In this document: positions 54,255-63,263 of the stretch, piece after piece
Layout of the letters: each line of letters begins with the position of its first letter
Position numbering within the stretch: position 1 is the stretch's first letter
DNA from: Sulfobacillus thermotolerans
GTDB lineage: Bacteria > Bacillota > Sulfobacillia > Sulfobacillales > Sulfobacillaceae
Reading direction: 5' to 3'
Length of the DNA: 64,000 nt
Assembly: GCA_002951815.1 (NCBI GenBank)
Contig: CP019454.1
Coordinates: 2,790,001 to 2,854,000, forward strand
Position numbers and translations under genes: made by a program
The notes under the pieces: generated by a model
What the model saw: the letters and a program-made list of their open reading frames with translations, nothing else
Database searches by the model: none
What the model was told of the DNA's origin: nothing

Positions 54255-54764
54255 CTAATCATGGTCGCACGACTTTGGTGAATGGGCACCAGACGATCTT
54301 AGAGACCTTCTTAATGTCCTAGAAATTTTCTCCGTCACCTCTAAAAAACACCGACGCTCGTCGGCCGTCAAGGTCGACACGGTGACCTCTTCCAGCCGCC
54401 GAAAGATTTCTCGAACTTGCCCCTCTAAGGCACGCCCGGCCTCTGTCAACATGACAAGGGTCACGCGACCATCTTGCTCCGAACGCATGCGCTGTATGAA
54501 GCCCGCGCACTCCAGCCGACTCAACGATTTCGTTACAGTCGAGTGATCGAGCTGTAAAGCCTGGCTCAAGCACTGCTGAGATTGACCGTCTTGCTTCCCT
54601 AATTCCAGCAACAACATTTCTTGGCCAGGAAATAGCCCCAATTCCCGCAGCAACTCCGCCGCTAAGCTTCGGTGAGCACGAGCCAGTAAAATAACATTCG
54701 CACTGACGAGGCAATCAGGGGACCCAGCGGGCCCCTCGTTACCTCCTTCCTCATGATAAGGCAT
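54255..54764 (-). CDS. MarR-family transcriptional regulator
   Basis: A 169-residue winged-helix protein. GQSQQCLSQALQLDHSTVTK and SLSRLECAGFIQRMRSEQDGR with the wing VTLVMLTEAGRALEG are the MarR core. The extended Ser/Arg-rich C-terminus is atypical. ATG 54764 has GAGG 6 nt upstream and starts 8 bp after the OYE stop. Its position suggests that it controls the ene-reductase operon in response to electrophiles or phenolics (inference). Confidence 0.9.
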   Translation of the reverse strand: MPYHEEGGNEGPAGSPDCLVSANVILLARAHRSLAAELLRELGLFPGQEMLLLELGKQDGQSQQCLSQALQLDHSTVTKSLSRLECAGFIQRMRSEQDGRVTLVMLTEAGRALEGQVREIFRRLEEVTVSTLTADERRCFLEVTEKISRTLRRSLRSSGAHSPKSCDHD

Positions 54765-54772
54765 TCAGATCC

Positions 54773-55849
54773 TCAGCTTTCCTGCTGGAGTTTCGCTAAC
54801 GTTGGATAATCGATATAGCCGTGAGCATCGCCTCCAAAAAATGTGGCGGTATCGGCCGGATTAAGCGAGGCCCCCACCTTCAAACGCTCAACGAAATCAG
54901 GATTCGCAAGCGCCCATGCGCCAATTGGTGCAATGTCCGCTAAGTTTGCTTCAATGTCGCTAGCAATCTGATCCAACGGTCGGCCCGCACGATTCACTAA
55001 CAATACATGCGGCCATAAGGCACGAATTTCTTTCAGAAATGGATCATTGCCGCCATGCATGACATGGAGATAAACTAAATTCAGTTTGGCCAATTCCGAA
55101 ATTAAATACCGGTAGAGATCCGGGCCACTTGCCCCTTCATCGAGTCCTCCCAACGTCATCCCTGGCGAAATACGAAATCCAGTCCGGTCCGCTCCAATCT
55201 CGTGAGCAACCGCCGCTGCCACCTCAATGGCAAATCGCGCGCGATTTTCTATAGACCCTCCATATTGATCCTGGCGCTGATTGGCATTTTCAGCCATGAA
55301 CTGTTGAATAAGATACCCGTTAGCGCCATGAATCTCCACACCATCAGCACCCGCCCGAATAGCCGCAGCTGCTGCCTGTCGAAATTCGTCAATGGTCCTG
55401 TGAATATCGGTTATGCTCATTTCCCGCGGTACAGGAATCTCTTGCATTCCTGTCGCTGTGAACATTTCAAGCCCCGGTGCTACCGCAGACGGAGCCAAAC
55501 CCAGTCGATGATGGGGTGTGTTATTTGGATGTGACATGCGTCCAACATGCATCAGCTGAATAAAGAGGTAGCCACCCTTGTCATGCACAGCGTCGGCTAC
55601 TTTTTTCCAACCCGCCACATGATTATCCGTATAAATTCCCGGTGTGAACAAGTAACCTTGTCCATCTTCCGACGGCTGTGTGCCTTCGCTAATCAACAGT
55701 CCTAGAGATGCCCGTTGGGAATAGTATACGGGCGCTAAATCACCTGGCGTACCATCAGCCTGTGCCCGACTTCGAGTCATAGGCGCCATCGCCAAACGGT
55801 GAGATAACGTCATACGTCCGACCGTTACCGTCTCCCATAACTTGTCCAC
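54773..55849 (-). CDS. Old yellow enzyme family ene-reductase (NemA-like)
   Basis: A 358-residue FMN TIM-barrel. LSHRLAMAPMTRSRAQADG, LMHVGRMSHPNNTPHH, the catalytic-pair region VEIHGANGYLIQQFMAENANQRQDQYGGSIENRARF (here HGAN and the Tyr nearby) and the C-terminal phosphate loop are all present. It reduces activated C=C bonds with NAD(P)H. It starts at GTG 55847-55849 with AGGAGTGAG upstream. It is first in an operon with marR and ywbE. Confidence 0.95.
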   Translation of the reverse strand: MDKLWETVTVGRMTLSHRLAMAPMTRSRAQADGTPGDLAPVYYSQRASLGLLISEGTQPSEDGQGYLFTPGIYTDNHVAGWKKVADAVHDKGGYLFIQLMHVGRMSHPNNTPHHRLGLAPSAVAPGLEMFTATGMQEIPVPREMSITDIHRTIDEFRQAAAAAIRAGADGVEIHGANGYLIQQFMAENANQRQDQYGGSIENRARFAIEVAAAVAHEIGADRTGFRISPGMTLGGLDEGASGPDLYRYLISELAKLNLVYLHVMHGGNDPFLKEIRALWPHVLLVNRAGRPLDQIASDIEANLADIAPIGAWALANPDFVERLKVGASLNPADTATFFGGDAHGYIDYPTLAKLQQES

Positions 55850-56118
55850 GTTCTCACTCCTAACTCACTATGTAATATCACTGACAATAATCAGCATGAT
55901 GTTGCCTGCACTACTGTATCAGATAAATACGTGGCCAGCCACATATTTTAATCAAGGCGGTTTATAACGCGGGTAACATAGCCCCTATCCGACCAACGAT
56001 GGCTGGGTTCCAAGATATTCAAAAAATTTTTGGCATTTTTATATGAAAATCACGAATAGGCAGGATTTTAACACGCGACTGTCGAACTTTTGCACAACTG
56101 TGACCAGAGAGGGCATTA

Positions 56119-56864
56119 TTGTCAATCCGGTTCACATTGACCATAATTCGCCACAAGATTCGAGAGTTCCCCCGACCTCAGTGGTGGGTTTTGGGCATGT
56201 CGCTGCTTTGGACTATGGGATGGACCTTACTCAAAATCCGAAGGTATACGGAGGGGCACGCCACCGTGTTTGATTTAGGCAATACGGCACCGAGCCTTTA
56301 TGTTATTTCGCACGGACACTCTTTAGCATGCAATTCATTTTTAAATGAACCCATTGTACTCAATATCGACGCATATATCTTATACCTTCTAGCGTGGCCT
56401 TTTCGATTTTTGAGTGGCCCTTACTTTTTGCTTGCACTTCAATTTAAGCAACATGGAATGGTACTATGGAGCACCAACCAAGTTGTATCGGTCTGGCCGC
56501 CCTATGTGGGCTTTTTTACCACAAGGCAGTGCCGGTCTCAAAATCAATGCCTTCGTCTGGCAAGCTTTGACCCATCATTACGCCATAATGGCACAAACCC
56601 CAGTTGGCATTGTCTTGTCGGGCCACCAGACCTTTCCCGGTTACCCTGTATTGGCGAATGCAGCCCAATTAGACGACCTCTCCGTGCCGCTTTCTCGTCT
56701 GGCAGGGGACATTTGAACCTATACGTCGTCGGCACATGCTTCTATCAGGCCAACTTGACGGCAATTCCGGTAGGATTGTTTTGGATTGGCGAAATGGAAA
56801 GAATCAATGGGTCATCCCTGCAGTCGTATTGGATAGACAAGGTCGCATAAGTCTATCTGCGTGA
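56119..56864 (+). pseudogene. Decayed DUF2079-like membrane protein gene
   Basis: The first 110 codons from TTG 56119 encode an N-terminal region like DUF2079 membrane proteins (VFDLGNTAPSLYVISHGHSL ... ILYLLAWPFRFLSGPYFLLALQ). Coding sense then moves to the second frame (56455-56716; FLPQGSAGLKINAFVWQALT ... QTPVGIVLSGHQTF) and perhaps to the third (SGQLDGNSGRIVLDWRNG ... stop at 56864). At least two frameshifts and a large internal deletion are implied, since the family is normally over 450 residues. It lies upstream of a GT2 and an SMR-like gene, the usual company of lipid-linked sugar transferases. Confidence 0.6.
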
Positions 56865-56889
56865 TTATCCAAAAGAAATGAGGACAAGT

Positions 56890-57852
56890 ATGAAACTCGC
56901 AATTGTGGTACCAGTCTACAACGAACAAGATGGACTAGAATCGTTTTACATGGCCTTACGGGATGTCATGATGACCCTAAATTATTTCTGGCAAGTATTA
57001 TTTGTCGACGACGGCAGTGAGGACAACTCATGGTCCGTCATTCAGAAACTCTCAACACGGGACCCAAAAGTTGGGGGGATTCGGCTTTCACGCAATTTCG
57101 GCCATCAGACAGCCCTGGCCGCACGATTAACACATATTAGTGCTGATGCTGTAATCACCATGGATGCGGATTTACAACATCCTCCTGACCTTATTCCTCA
57201 ACTCGTGGCCCAATGGCAACAAGGATACGCTGTCGTCAACACCATTCGACTCGAAACCGACTCAGTCCATTCATTGAAACGGTATTCCTCGGCGATATTT
57301 TACCGTCTCATCAATCTAATCTCCGAGGTACCCATTACACCAGGAGGTGCCGACTTCCGATTGTTAAGCGAAACAGCATTACAGGCCTTGCAGTCCATGC
57401 CGGAACGCCAACGATTTCTCCGGGGCATGGTGAGTTGGATCGGGTTTTCTCAGACCGCTATACCCTTTGTTCCACGGCCTCGACAGTATGGTCAGTCTAA
57501 ATATACATGGCGCAAAATGATGCATCTCGGACTGAACGGATTAACGTCTTTCTCTATAGCTCCACTACGCTTGTCTCTTCTGTTCGGAGTAATGAGCATC
57601 GCTGTCGCATTGCTGTACGCAATTTATGTCCTGGGGGTCAAAGTCTTTTCCCACACCGCACAACCGGGATGGGCCTCCATCATTGGTATCGGCTTATTTT
57701 TTGGCGGCGTTCAGTTGTTTAGCCTTGGGATACTAGGAGAATATTTAGGGCACGTGTTCGCGGAAGTCAAACATCGACCGTTGTTCTTTGTTCAGGAAAC
57801 GGCGGGGATCATGACGCCGACTACGTCAAATATACCCGCGGAGTCGCAATGA
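56890..57852 (+). CDS. Family 2 glycosyltransferase with C-terminal membrane anchor (GtrB/DPM-like)
   Basis: A 320-residue enzyme. The GT-A domain begins LAIVVPVYNEQDGLESF, with VDDGSEDNSW and the metal site MDADLQHPP (near 95-103). GGADFRLLS and the acceptor-loop RGMVSWIGF follow. Two C-terminal spans (about 225-250 and 262-285) anchor it. Such enzymes charge undecaprenyl phosphate with a sugar. ATG 56890 has AGGA close upstream; an ATG four codons earlier is possible. It overlaps the next gene by 4 bp. Confidence 0.92.
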   Translation: MKLAIVVPVYNEQDGLESFYMALRDVMMTLNYFWQVLFVDDGSEDNSWSVIQKLSTRDPKVGGIRLSRNFGHQTALAARLTHISADAVITMDADLQHPPDLIPQLVAQWQQGYAVVNTIRLETDSVHSLKRYSSAIFYRLINLISEVPITPGGADFRLLSETALQALQSMPERQRFLRGMVSWIGFSQTAIPFVPRPRQYGQSKYTWRKMMHLGLNGLTSFSIAPLRLSLLFGVMSIAVALLYAIYVLGVKVFSHTAQPGWASIIGIGLFFGGVQLFSLGILGEYLGHVFAEVKHRPLFFVQETAGIMTPTTSNIPAESQ

Positions 57853-58211
57853 CGCTGACTAACTGGTTGCTTATCATCTTCTATGCTATTCTATCGTCCA
57901 GCGCTCTGATGCTCATGAAGGCGGGGCTAGCAAACCCCTCATTCCACCTACAAGTACGACCTCAATTCTCCATTATGCTCTCTTATACAGCGGTAGTTGG
58001 TATAGTTCTATATATTGCGAGTTTTATCACTTGGCTCGGTATCATCCGGAACACTACCATCGTGCTCGCCTATCCATTGAGCATCGGCCTCGTCCAATTA
58101 GTGTTGGTAGCCACATATCGTTTATTACTGCACCAACGTTTGTCAGTCCCCATTGTTCTTGGATCGGCTCTAATTCTCGCCGGTATCGTTGTGCTATCGC
58201 GGGCATCGTAA
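57849..58211 (+). CDS. Small four-span transporter-like protein (EamA/ArnE type)
   Basis: A 120-residue protein with four membrane spans resembling the half-size DMT/SMR fold (SSSALMLMKAGL in span 1, IIRNTTIVLAYPLSIGLVQL in span 3, IVLGSALILAGIVVLS in span 4). ArnE/F-like proteins flip undecaprenyl-linked sugars. Pairing with a GtrB-like glycosyltransferase by ATGA overlap supports that role here (inference). Confidence 0.82.
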   Translation: MTLTNWLLIIFYAILSSSALMLMKAGLANPSFHLQVRPQFSIMLSYTAVVGIVLYIASFITWLGIIRNTTIVLAYPLSIGLVQLVLVATYRLLLHQRLSVPIVLGSALILAGIVVLSRAS

Positions 58212-58334
58212 CGCCCATAGGCTTTGTAGCATCATCCGCGCCGGGCACCATGGAGGAAATTCTTGACAGGCCGCGCACGTCTGCCAGACAATTCCATTAG
58301 ATCGTATTCCTAGGATATTGGAGGTCTACTCCCT

Positions 58335-59249
58335 ATGAAACAGCATGTCTTGTCGATCGGTCTTGCGCTTGGATATGTCGCGGGCATAGTCTCTGGCCCT
58401 GTCCAGGCCGCGACGGTTCCCACCACACCCGGATCGCTCGTGCGGTTTATTGGGGAACCCGATGTCTATCAACTCATCAATCACCAACTTTATTGGATTC
58501 CCTCGGGCAAGCTGTTTCAAGCCGCTAGTGAGAATTGGCATTACGTGAGCGTCCTGCCCGATACCGTGCCGCGTCCCCCGATTGGCGGAACGCTACGCGT
58601 GTATACGAATGACGCGCATATTCTCGCGTCCGGGTCGCCCACTGTGCCATCGGAGGTGGAACCGGTTTGGCTCTACAATGTCCATTCCGAGACGCTCTAC
58701 CGGTGGCCGGTGAATGGCACGGCGGGCAATGATCCATGGTTTATGACGGTCCTCCGTGCCAATGGCATCGCCCCCAATCCGCCGAACGATATGATCCTGA
58801 GTCTCGGTACGGCGGGACAAACCTTTGGCACTGTCACCAATCCGTTACCCGTGCCCTTGAGTCCATGGCCAACAAATCCCGCGTCCGTCTCCTTCGTCTC
58901 CCATGAAACCAGCGCGCAGGGCGTGACCTATCGGTTAGCAGGCAGTCCTCGGGTCTACTGGGCCTCCGGGGGCACCTTGCACTGGATTCCCAATCCGGCC
59001 ATCTTTGACGCGGTGGGATTTCGCTGGACCCGCGTCGACACCGTATCCCACCTTACGGCCCCGATAGGCTATCCTGTTTTAGTTCGTGCACCGACAGCCC
59101 CTCAAGTGTACGTCGCAGGCTCCCACACACTACACTGGGTGCCTTCACCGAGCCAGCTCACTGCCGACGGCTTCCGATGGGCGGACGTACTGACCGTCTC
59201 CCATCTCCCCGAACCCGTAGGGAATCCATGGGCACCCTCCACACCGTAA
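58335..59249 (+). CDS. Secreted protein with Trp/His-rich repeat modules
   Basis: A 304-residue protein with an N-terminal signal peptide (cleavage near VQA-A, residue 25). Three or four modules of 45-50 residues share the pattern VYxxxxxxLxWIPxxxxFxAxGxxWxxVxxV: QLYWIPSGKLFQAAS near 52, TLHWIPNPAIFDAVGF near 220 and TLHWVPSPSQLTADGF near 272, with a weaker copy at ETLYRWP near 120. Repeats of this kind occur in cell-surface and pilus-associated proteins, but I do not know a function. GGAGG lies 10 nt before the ATG. Confidence 0.8.
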   Translation: MKQHVLSIGLALGYVAGIVSGPVQAATVPTTPGSLVRFIGEPDVYQLINHQLYWIPSGKLFQAASENWHYVSVLPDTVPRPPIGGTLRVYTNDAHILASGSPTVPSEVEPVWLYNVHSETLYRWPVNGTAGNDPWFMTVLRANGIAPNPPNDMILSLGTAGQTFGTVTNPLPVPLSPWPTNPASVSFVSHETSAQGVTYRLAGSPRVYWASGGTLHWIPNPAIFDAVGFRWTRVDTVSHLTAPIGYPVLVRAPTAPQVYVAGSHTLHWVPSPSQLTADGFRWADVLTVSHLPEPVGNPWAPSTP

Positions 59250-59252
59250 AAA

Positions 59253-59331
59253 ACGCGGCAAAACTGGCCCCATTACGCGCCAATGTCTCCCAGCCTGGGA
59301 GAAGATTGGTCATCGGGGCCGTTTTTCGCGT
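59253..59331. terminator. Long compound hairpin after the repeat protein gene
   Basis: An outer imperfect stem (59253-59271 with 59315-59331) encloses inner perfect stems CCAAT/ATTGG (59280-59284, 59305-59309) and TCTCCCA/TGGGAGA (59286-59292, 59296-59302). It starts 4 bp after the stop codon. On the minus strand it is followed by TTTTTT, so it could terminate from that side too. A structured RNA is another possibility. Confidence 0.55.
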
Positions 59332-59403
59332 CTTAGGTTCTTCTAACCTGCCCAGATTAATCCCTTCATCCTCCTCATCCTGATTAGTCGCCGGTACCCA
59401 ACA

Positions 59404-59522
59404 CCAGTTGAACCGCTTGTTCTTTAACCGTTCTGTCATACGGATTGGCCACCGGATTCACCTCCCGTGAAAAAGGTTGTATCATCCTGTCAATTCGGGG
59501 TGTCCACAATTAGACTGACATC
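59404..59522 (-). mobile_element. IS3-type terminal remnant, copy A
   Basis: On the minus strand: GGATGTCAGTCTAATTGTGG, then a GGGAGG ribosome site and GTG starting NPVANPYDRTVKEQAVQLVL, the usual OrfA N-terminus. The frame ends at TAA after about 25 codons. It is about 80% identical by eye to copy B at 62760-62880 in the opposite orientation. Confidence 0.65.
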
Positions 59523-59676
59523 CAAACTGATCAGAATTCCCCATTTCCACCACGCGATCCGGAATCGGCCGGTGTCATCATTCTATCTACACTACACAAA
59601 TCCTTAACTACCTAAACCAAGACAAGGACTGGAAAGCCATAAATATTTGCGTTCGCACTAGTTAATGTCCAATTGT

Positions 59677-61038
59677 GTGGTGTAAATAGGGGTTAGGTGT
59701 TTGCCGGATTTTGTCTGGACAACAGGCCATCCCATTCGGCTTCCTAGAGATTGTCAAGATCACCAAGGAGGTCCGAATGGGATGACTACCCCTACTGTGC
59801 CATTACTGGATTTGCTACGCAAGGCCGGTGTCGAAGACACCGATTTCCTGCGCGAGGCGGTGGAATGGTTTTTGCAACAATTAATGGAAGCCGAGGTCAC
59901 GCAACAGATTGGGGCGGGTCCGCATGAGCGGACCGCGGCCCGAACGAACAGCCGCAATGGCTATCGGCTGCGGGATTGGGAGACGCGTGTGGGCACCGTC
60001 CAGCTCGCGATTCCGAAACTCCGTCAGGGCACATATTATCCCGACTTTCTGGTACCCCGCCGGCGCAGTGAACAGGCCTTCGTGGCCGTGATTCAAGAAG
60101 CTTACGTGCACGGCGTGAGTACGCGCAAAGTGGACCAGTTGGTTCAGTCCCTGGGGATGAGTGGGATCAGCAAATCACAGGTATCGCAGCTGTGTCAGGG
60201 CCTCGACGAGCGGGTGCAGCGGTTCAAACAACGAGCCTTAGAGAGCACCTATCCGTACGTCTGGCTGGATGCGAAATATCTCAAAGTGCGCGACGGCGAT
60301 CGCGTGGTCAGCATGGCGTTTGTGGTGGCGACGGGGGTCGCCCAGTCGGGCGACCGGGAGATCCTGGGGTTTGACATCGGTCTCAGCGAAGAGACGGCCT
60401 TCTGGACAGCGTTTCTGCGCGACTTGGTGGCCCGAGGCCTCCGGGGCGTACAGCTGGTCATCAGCGATGCCCATACGGGACTGCAGGCCGCGATTCGGCA
60501 GGGGCTACAGGGCTCCAGTTGGCAACGCTGTCGAGTCCACTTCATGCGGAATCTGCTCGTCCACATCCCGAAGAAAGCCCAAACGATGGTGTCCGCGCGG
60601 GTGCGCACCATCTTCGCGCAACCAGATCAGGATACAGCCCGAGCGGAACGGGGACGCGTCGCGGACCACTTGGCGGAGCGATTTCCCAAGGCGTCCGCGC
60701 TGCTGAGCGACGCCGAAACGGATATCTTGGCCGACATGAGCTTCCCGTCTGAACATTGGAAGCAAATTGCCTCTACGAACCCCTTGGAACGGCTCAATCG
60801 CGAAATCGGTCGCCGGGCCGATGTGGTGGGCATCTTTCCCAATCGCGCGGCGGCGTTGCGGCTCGTGGGGGCGGTGTTGATGGAGGACCAACGATGAATG
60901 GGCGGCGCTCCCGCGGCGGTACTTTAGCCACACGTCGATGGCCAAACTGGAAACCGGCGCGAACGCGCCGGAAGAGTTGCGGGATACCCAAAGGCAACTC
61001 GCTTAGCAAGTCGGTAGGAAGCCGAGCTTTTACACCAC
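59677..61038 (+). mobile_element. IS256-family insertion sequence
   Basis: A transposase gene flanked by GTGGTGTAAA (59677-59686) and its inverted copy TTTACACCAC (61029-61038). Length 1.36 kb is right for IS256 elements. No clear 8-9 bp target duplication is seen, so the outer ends or flanks may have drifted. Copy A of the IS3 remnant lies just left of it and an integrase fossil just right. Confidence 0.75.
59782..60897 (+). CDS. IS256-family (Mutator-like) DDE transposase
   Basis: A 371-residue transposase. Signatures are RNGYRLRDWETRVGTVQLAIPKLR, YVWLDAKYLKVRD (first catalytic Asp), VISDAHTGLQAAI (second Asp), WQRCRVHFMRNLL, and the final Glu in TNPLERLNREIGRRADVVGIFPN. It looks intact and possibly active. 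ATG 59782 has AAGGAGG 10 nt upstream; the 27-codon in-frame extension to 59701 is not needed. Confidence 0.95.
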   Translation: MTTPTVPLLDLLRKAGVEDTDFLREAVEWFLQQLMEAEVTQQIGAGPHERTAARTNSRNGYRLRDWETRVGTVQLAIPKLRQGTYYPDFLVPRRRSEQAFVAVIQEAYVHGVSTRKVDQLVQSLGMSGISKSQVSQLCQGLDERVQRFKQRALESTYPYVWLDAKYLKVRDGDRVVSMAFVVATGVAQSGDREILGFDIGLSEETAFWTAFLRDLVARGLRGVQLVISDAHTGLQAAIRQGLQGSSWQRCRVHFMRNLLVHIPKKAQTMVSARVRTIFAQPDQDTARAERGRVADHLAERFPKASALLSDAETDILADMSFPSEHWKQIASTNPLERLNREIGRRADVVGIFPNRAAALRLVGAVLMEDQR

Positions 61039-61039
61039 T

Positions 61040-61290
61040 TGACAGGACGTGATCCAGTTATTTTTGATCGGGTCCTGTGTTACAAATTCAACCCCACATA
61101 CGACATCCCGGTCTTCCCGCCGCATGTCGATGTACGCCAGCGTCGTCCTGCTCATATGATTGAGGATCTGGTGAATTATCGCACCATCTAGAAATGCCCC
61201 TGCTTTCCATCCCGCAGAGCATCGTCCAAAACGAGACCTAGGACGCCGTCGTCCCACGCTGCGCGCAAAATCAGCCCCTGAAGCCAAATC
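61040..61290 (-). pseudogene. C-terminal fossil of a tyrosine recombinase (integrase)
   Basis: The minus strand encodes HQILNHMSRTTLAYIDMRRE with DRDVV after it, which parallels the C-terminus of phage/plasmid integrases (LGHSSxxTTxxYxxxxxED, including the catalytic Tyr). No N-terminal or core domain with the R-H-R set is present in any frame, and upstream sequence carries frame breaks. It abuts the IS256 right end. Confidence 0.45.
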
Positions 61291-61310
61291 TTTCGGATCT
61301 CACGACATAT

Positions 61311-61343
61311 CAGGGGCCGAGCCTTCCTCCGGCGCGGCCCCTG
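61311..61343. terminator. GC-rich hairpin upstream of the lipoprotein gene
   Basis: CAGGGGCC (61311-61318) with GGCCCCTG (61336-61343). No T-run follows, so it is a weak terminator or remnant. Confidence 0.4.
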
Positions 61344-61418
61344 TCAAACATTGCTGGTAACCGGCGTAGGCCGGGGGGCGTTATTCTAGGGTAGAGCAGA
61401 TTCAGGAGGCTTGATGAC

Positions 61419-62540
61419 ATGATCACACGAGACTATGGATTCGTCGGCGCAGCCATTGTGTTGGGCAGTATAGTCCTCACTGGCTGCGGTACGACCGCGC
61501 ATCCCGTGGCCAGTGATTCCCCTCATCAGTCACACACGGTGAATCCATCGCCTGCCGTATCCCCTGCGACATCCTCGACACCGCCGTCATCCAGTCCTGT
61601 GACCACGTCATCTTCCCCAACGTCTTCAACTTCCGCGCAGAGTTCTCCAACACCCGCGCCCCTATCATTGTCGTACGTAACCTATCACAACAGGATTTGG
61701 GGATATTCTGTAGCCGTGCCCCAATCGTTTACCGAATCGGGACCCGTAGAAGATCGAGATGGAAGGTCATGGAGTTTCGGCTCGGTAAGTATTGTCGTGT
61801 ACGGGGAATATAGTAACGCAATGGGACATATGGAAACGGTCACGTCTGCGCTGAGCACTTTGGACCATCAGAAACACCCTGCGTATCAGGCCCATGGATC
61901 TGATTGGCTCGTCGTGTCAGGAACCCATGGCTCCCAAATCTATTACACCAAAGAATTCATTGGATCCACTCATAAGGATGTGCTCTCCATCTCGTATCCT
62001 GCGATCGACAAGAACTATTGGTCGTCGATGGTTAGTGTGGTATCCCGTTCATTTACTCCCGGGGAGCTATCTAACGTGACCCCTGCACCGGGTTTATTCC
62101 AAACACAACGGGTCACGATTCCCCCCAGTATTACCGTACAATTAGAGGTGCCATCGGGTTGGACAAAACAACGCTGGAATGCGGGAGATGCTAGCGGCTT
62201 CGTATGGGTTAACCCATTGAATTCCACTGAATGGGTTCGGATGCTATTTAGTGGCAATGCTGGAGCCCTGTTAAATAACCAAGGGCACTATGACGTGACC
62301 CAGTTTATTAATAACCCCGGTGTACAATGGCGTGTTATTCAGGCGAATCAACTCTCTGGCCAATTCACCATTCCGATCGGCAGCATTTCTATTCCCATCG
62401 GGAACATCAATCTCAATAAATATGTTGTCTATGGCTATGCCGCAGTCATTACACGTCCAAGCCCTTTGGGCGTGGAAATTGATGCAGTCGCTCCGAAAAA
62501 TGTGGCGAAAGTCATTTCGACTAGTGTGGTGATTCGTTGA
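61419..62540 (+). CDS. Secreted lipoprotein with Ser/Thr/Pro linker
   Basis: A 373-residue protein. The signal peptide ends in a lipobox (VLTGC, Cys near 23). Residues 30-82 are a Ser/Thr/Pro-rich linker, followed by a folded external part with two similar halves (YSVAVPQSFTE ... VTIPPSITVQLEVPSGW). This layout recalls PsbP-like or other Gram-positive surface lipoproteins. The function is unknown. CAGGAGG lies 9 nt before the ATG. Confidence 0.78.
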   Translation: MITRDYGFVGAAIVLGSIVLTGCGTTAHPVASDSPHQSHTVNPSPAVSPATSSTPPSSSPVTTSSSPTSSTSAQSSPTPAPLSLSYVTYHNRIWGYSVAVPQSFTESGPVEDRDGRSWSFGSVSIVVYGEYSNAMGHMETVTSALSTLDHQKHPAYQAHGSDWLVVSGTHGSQIYYTKEFIGSTHKDVLSISYPAIDKNYWSSMVSVVSRSFTPGELSNVTPAPGLFQTQRVTIPPSITVQLEVPSGWTKQRWNAGDASGFVWVNPLNSTEWVRMLFSGNAGALLNNQGHYDVTQFINNPGVQWRVIQANQLSGQFTIPIGSISIPIGNINLNKYVVYGYAAVITRPSPLGVEIDAVAPKNVAKVISTSVVIR

Positions 62541-62572
62541 CAAGTGCCGCATCAATTATCCATAAGTAAAAT

Positions 62573-62597
62573 GGAGGGAGGTAGTGATCCCCCCTCC
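62573..62597 (+). terminator. Weak hairpin after the lipoprotein gene
   Basis: GGAGGG (62573-62578) can pair with CCCTCC (62592-62597) across a 13-nt loop, 33 bp after the stop codon. No T-run follows. Confidence 0.35.
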
Positions 62598-62759
62598 TCG
62601 CGAAATTTAACCGGTAGTTCCACATCCACTAGGCTTCGACGCATTGGAAATCGTTGATGTTGATACAATGCCAGAAAATAAGTATTGTACCAATTCATTA
62701 GGATGTTACCGGCGGTATTTAATTAGCCGAGTAAATGGGGAACAAAGAGACCGCCATCT

Positions 62760-62880
62760 GGATGTTAGTCTAAATTGTGGACACCTCACATTGAGACAGA
62801 GTGATACAATCATTTTCACTGGAGATGAATCCGGTGGCCAATCCGTATATCGAACGTTTAAAGAATAAGCGGTTCAACTG
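62760..62880 (+). mobile_element. IS3-type terminal remnant, copy B
   Basis: GGATGTTAGTCTAAATTGTG followed by GGAG and an OrfA-like start (NPVANPY, then a frameshift before KNKRFNC). It matches copy A (59404-59522) over about 120 bp but in inverted orientation. Scattered substitutions and indels show that both are old. A 74-residue frame through it is not a gene. Confidence 0.65.
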
Positions 62881-63263
62881 CCCCACAAAAAAGTAGGGCC
62901 CACGTGGCCCGCTCACGAGGTATTCCTCGTAAAACCTTATAGGGCTGAGGCGCCGCCTACAAAGCCGACCTGGCCGAACCCTTTGTGGGTAGCGGGCATT
63001 GGAAAGCGGAGGACCAATCTCTGCACGATTGGCCGCGGCGTATTCGGGATCTCACAAAAAGGCGCACCCGAATAAGGGAGCGCTTCGTATGAGCCAACGC
63101 CACAATTTTATCAAGATCAGGGAAAAAACATCCACGCCGCCCAGGCCTGCGCCGTGCGGAAATTGTGCGGAAGACCGCAGGAATTTCATGAGACTTGGAG
63201 AGATTTTACGACCTGCGATGGCCCGACCGAAACCCCGAAAAGTGAAGCAGGAAGGGAAAAACG
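62881..63263. other. Gene-less stretch left of the tRNA-Lys fragment
   Basis: About 380 bp with no supported gene. A small hairpin ACGAGG-TATT-CCTCGT (62916-62931) and a near-palindrome GGGCC...GGCCC at 62896-62911 are visible. Probably debris of earlier insertions. Confidence 0.4.

Noticed and set aside
62644-62868. 74-residue ORF on the plus strand
   Set aside because: Its second half lies over the IS3-type remnant copy B, it has no ribosome site and no family resemblance.
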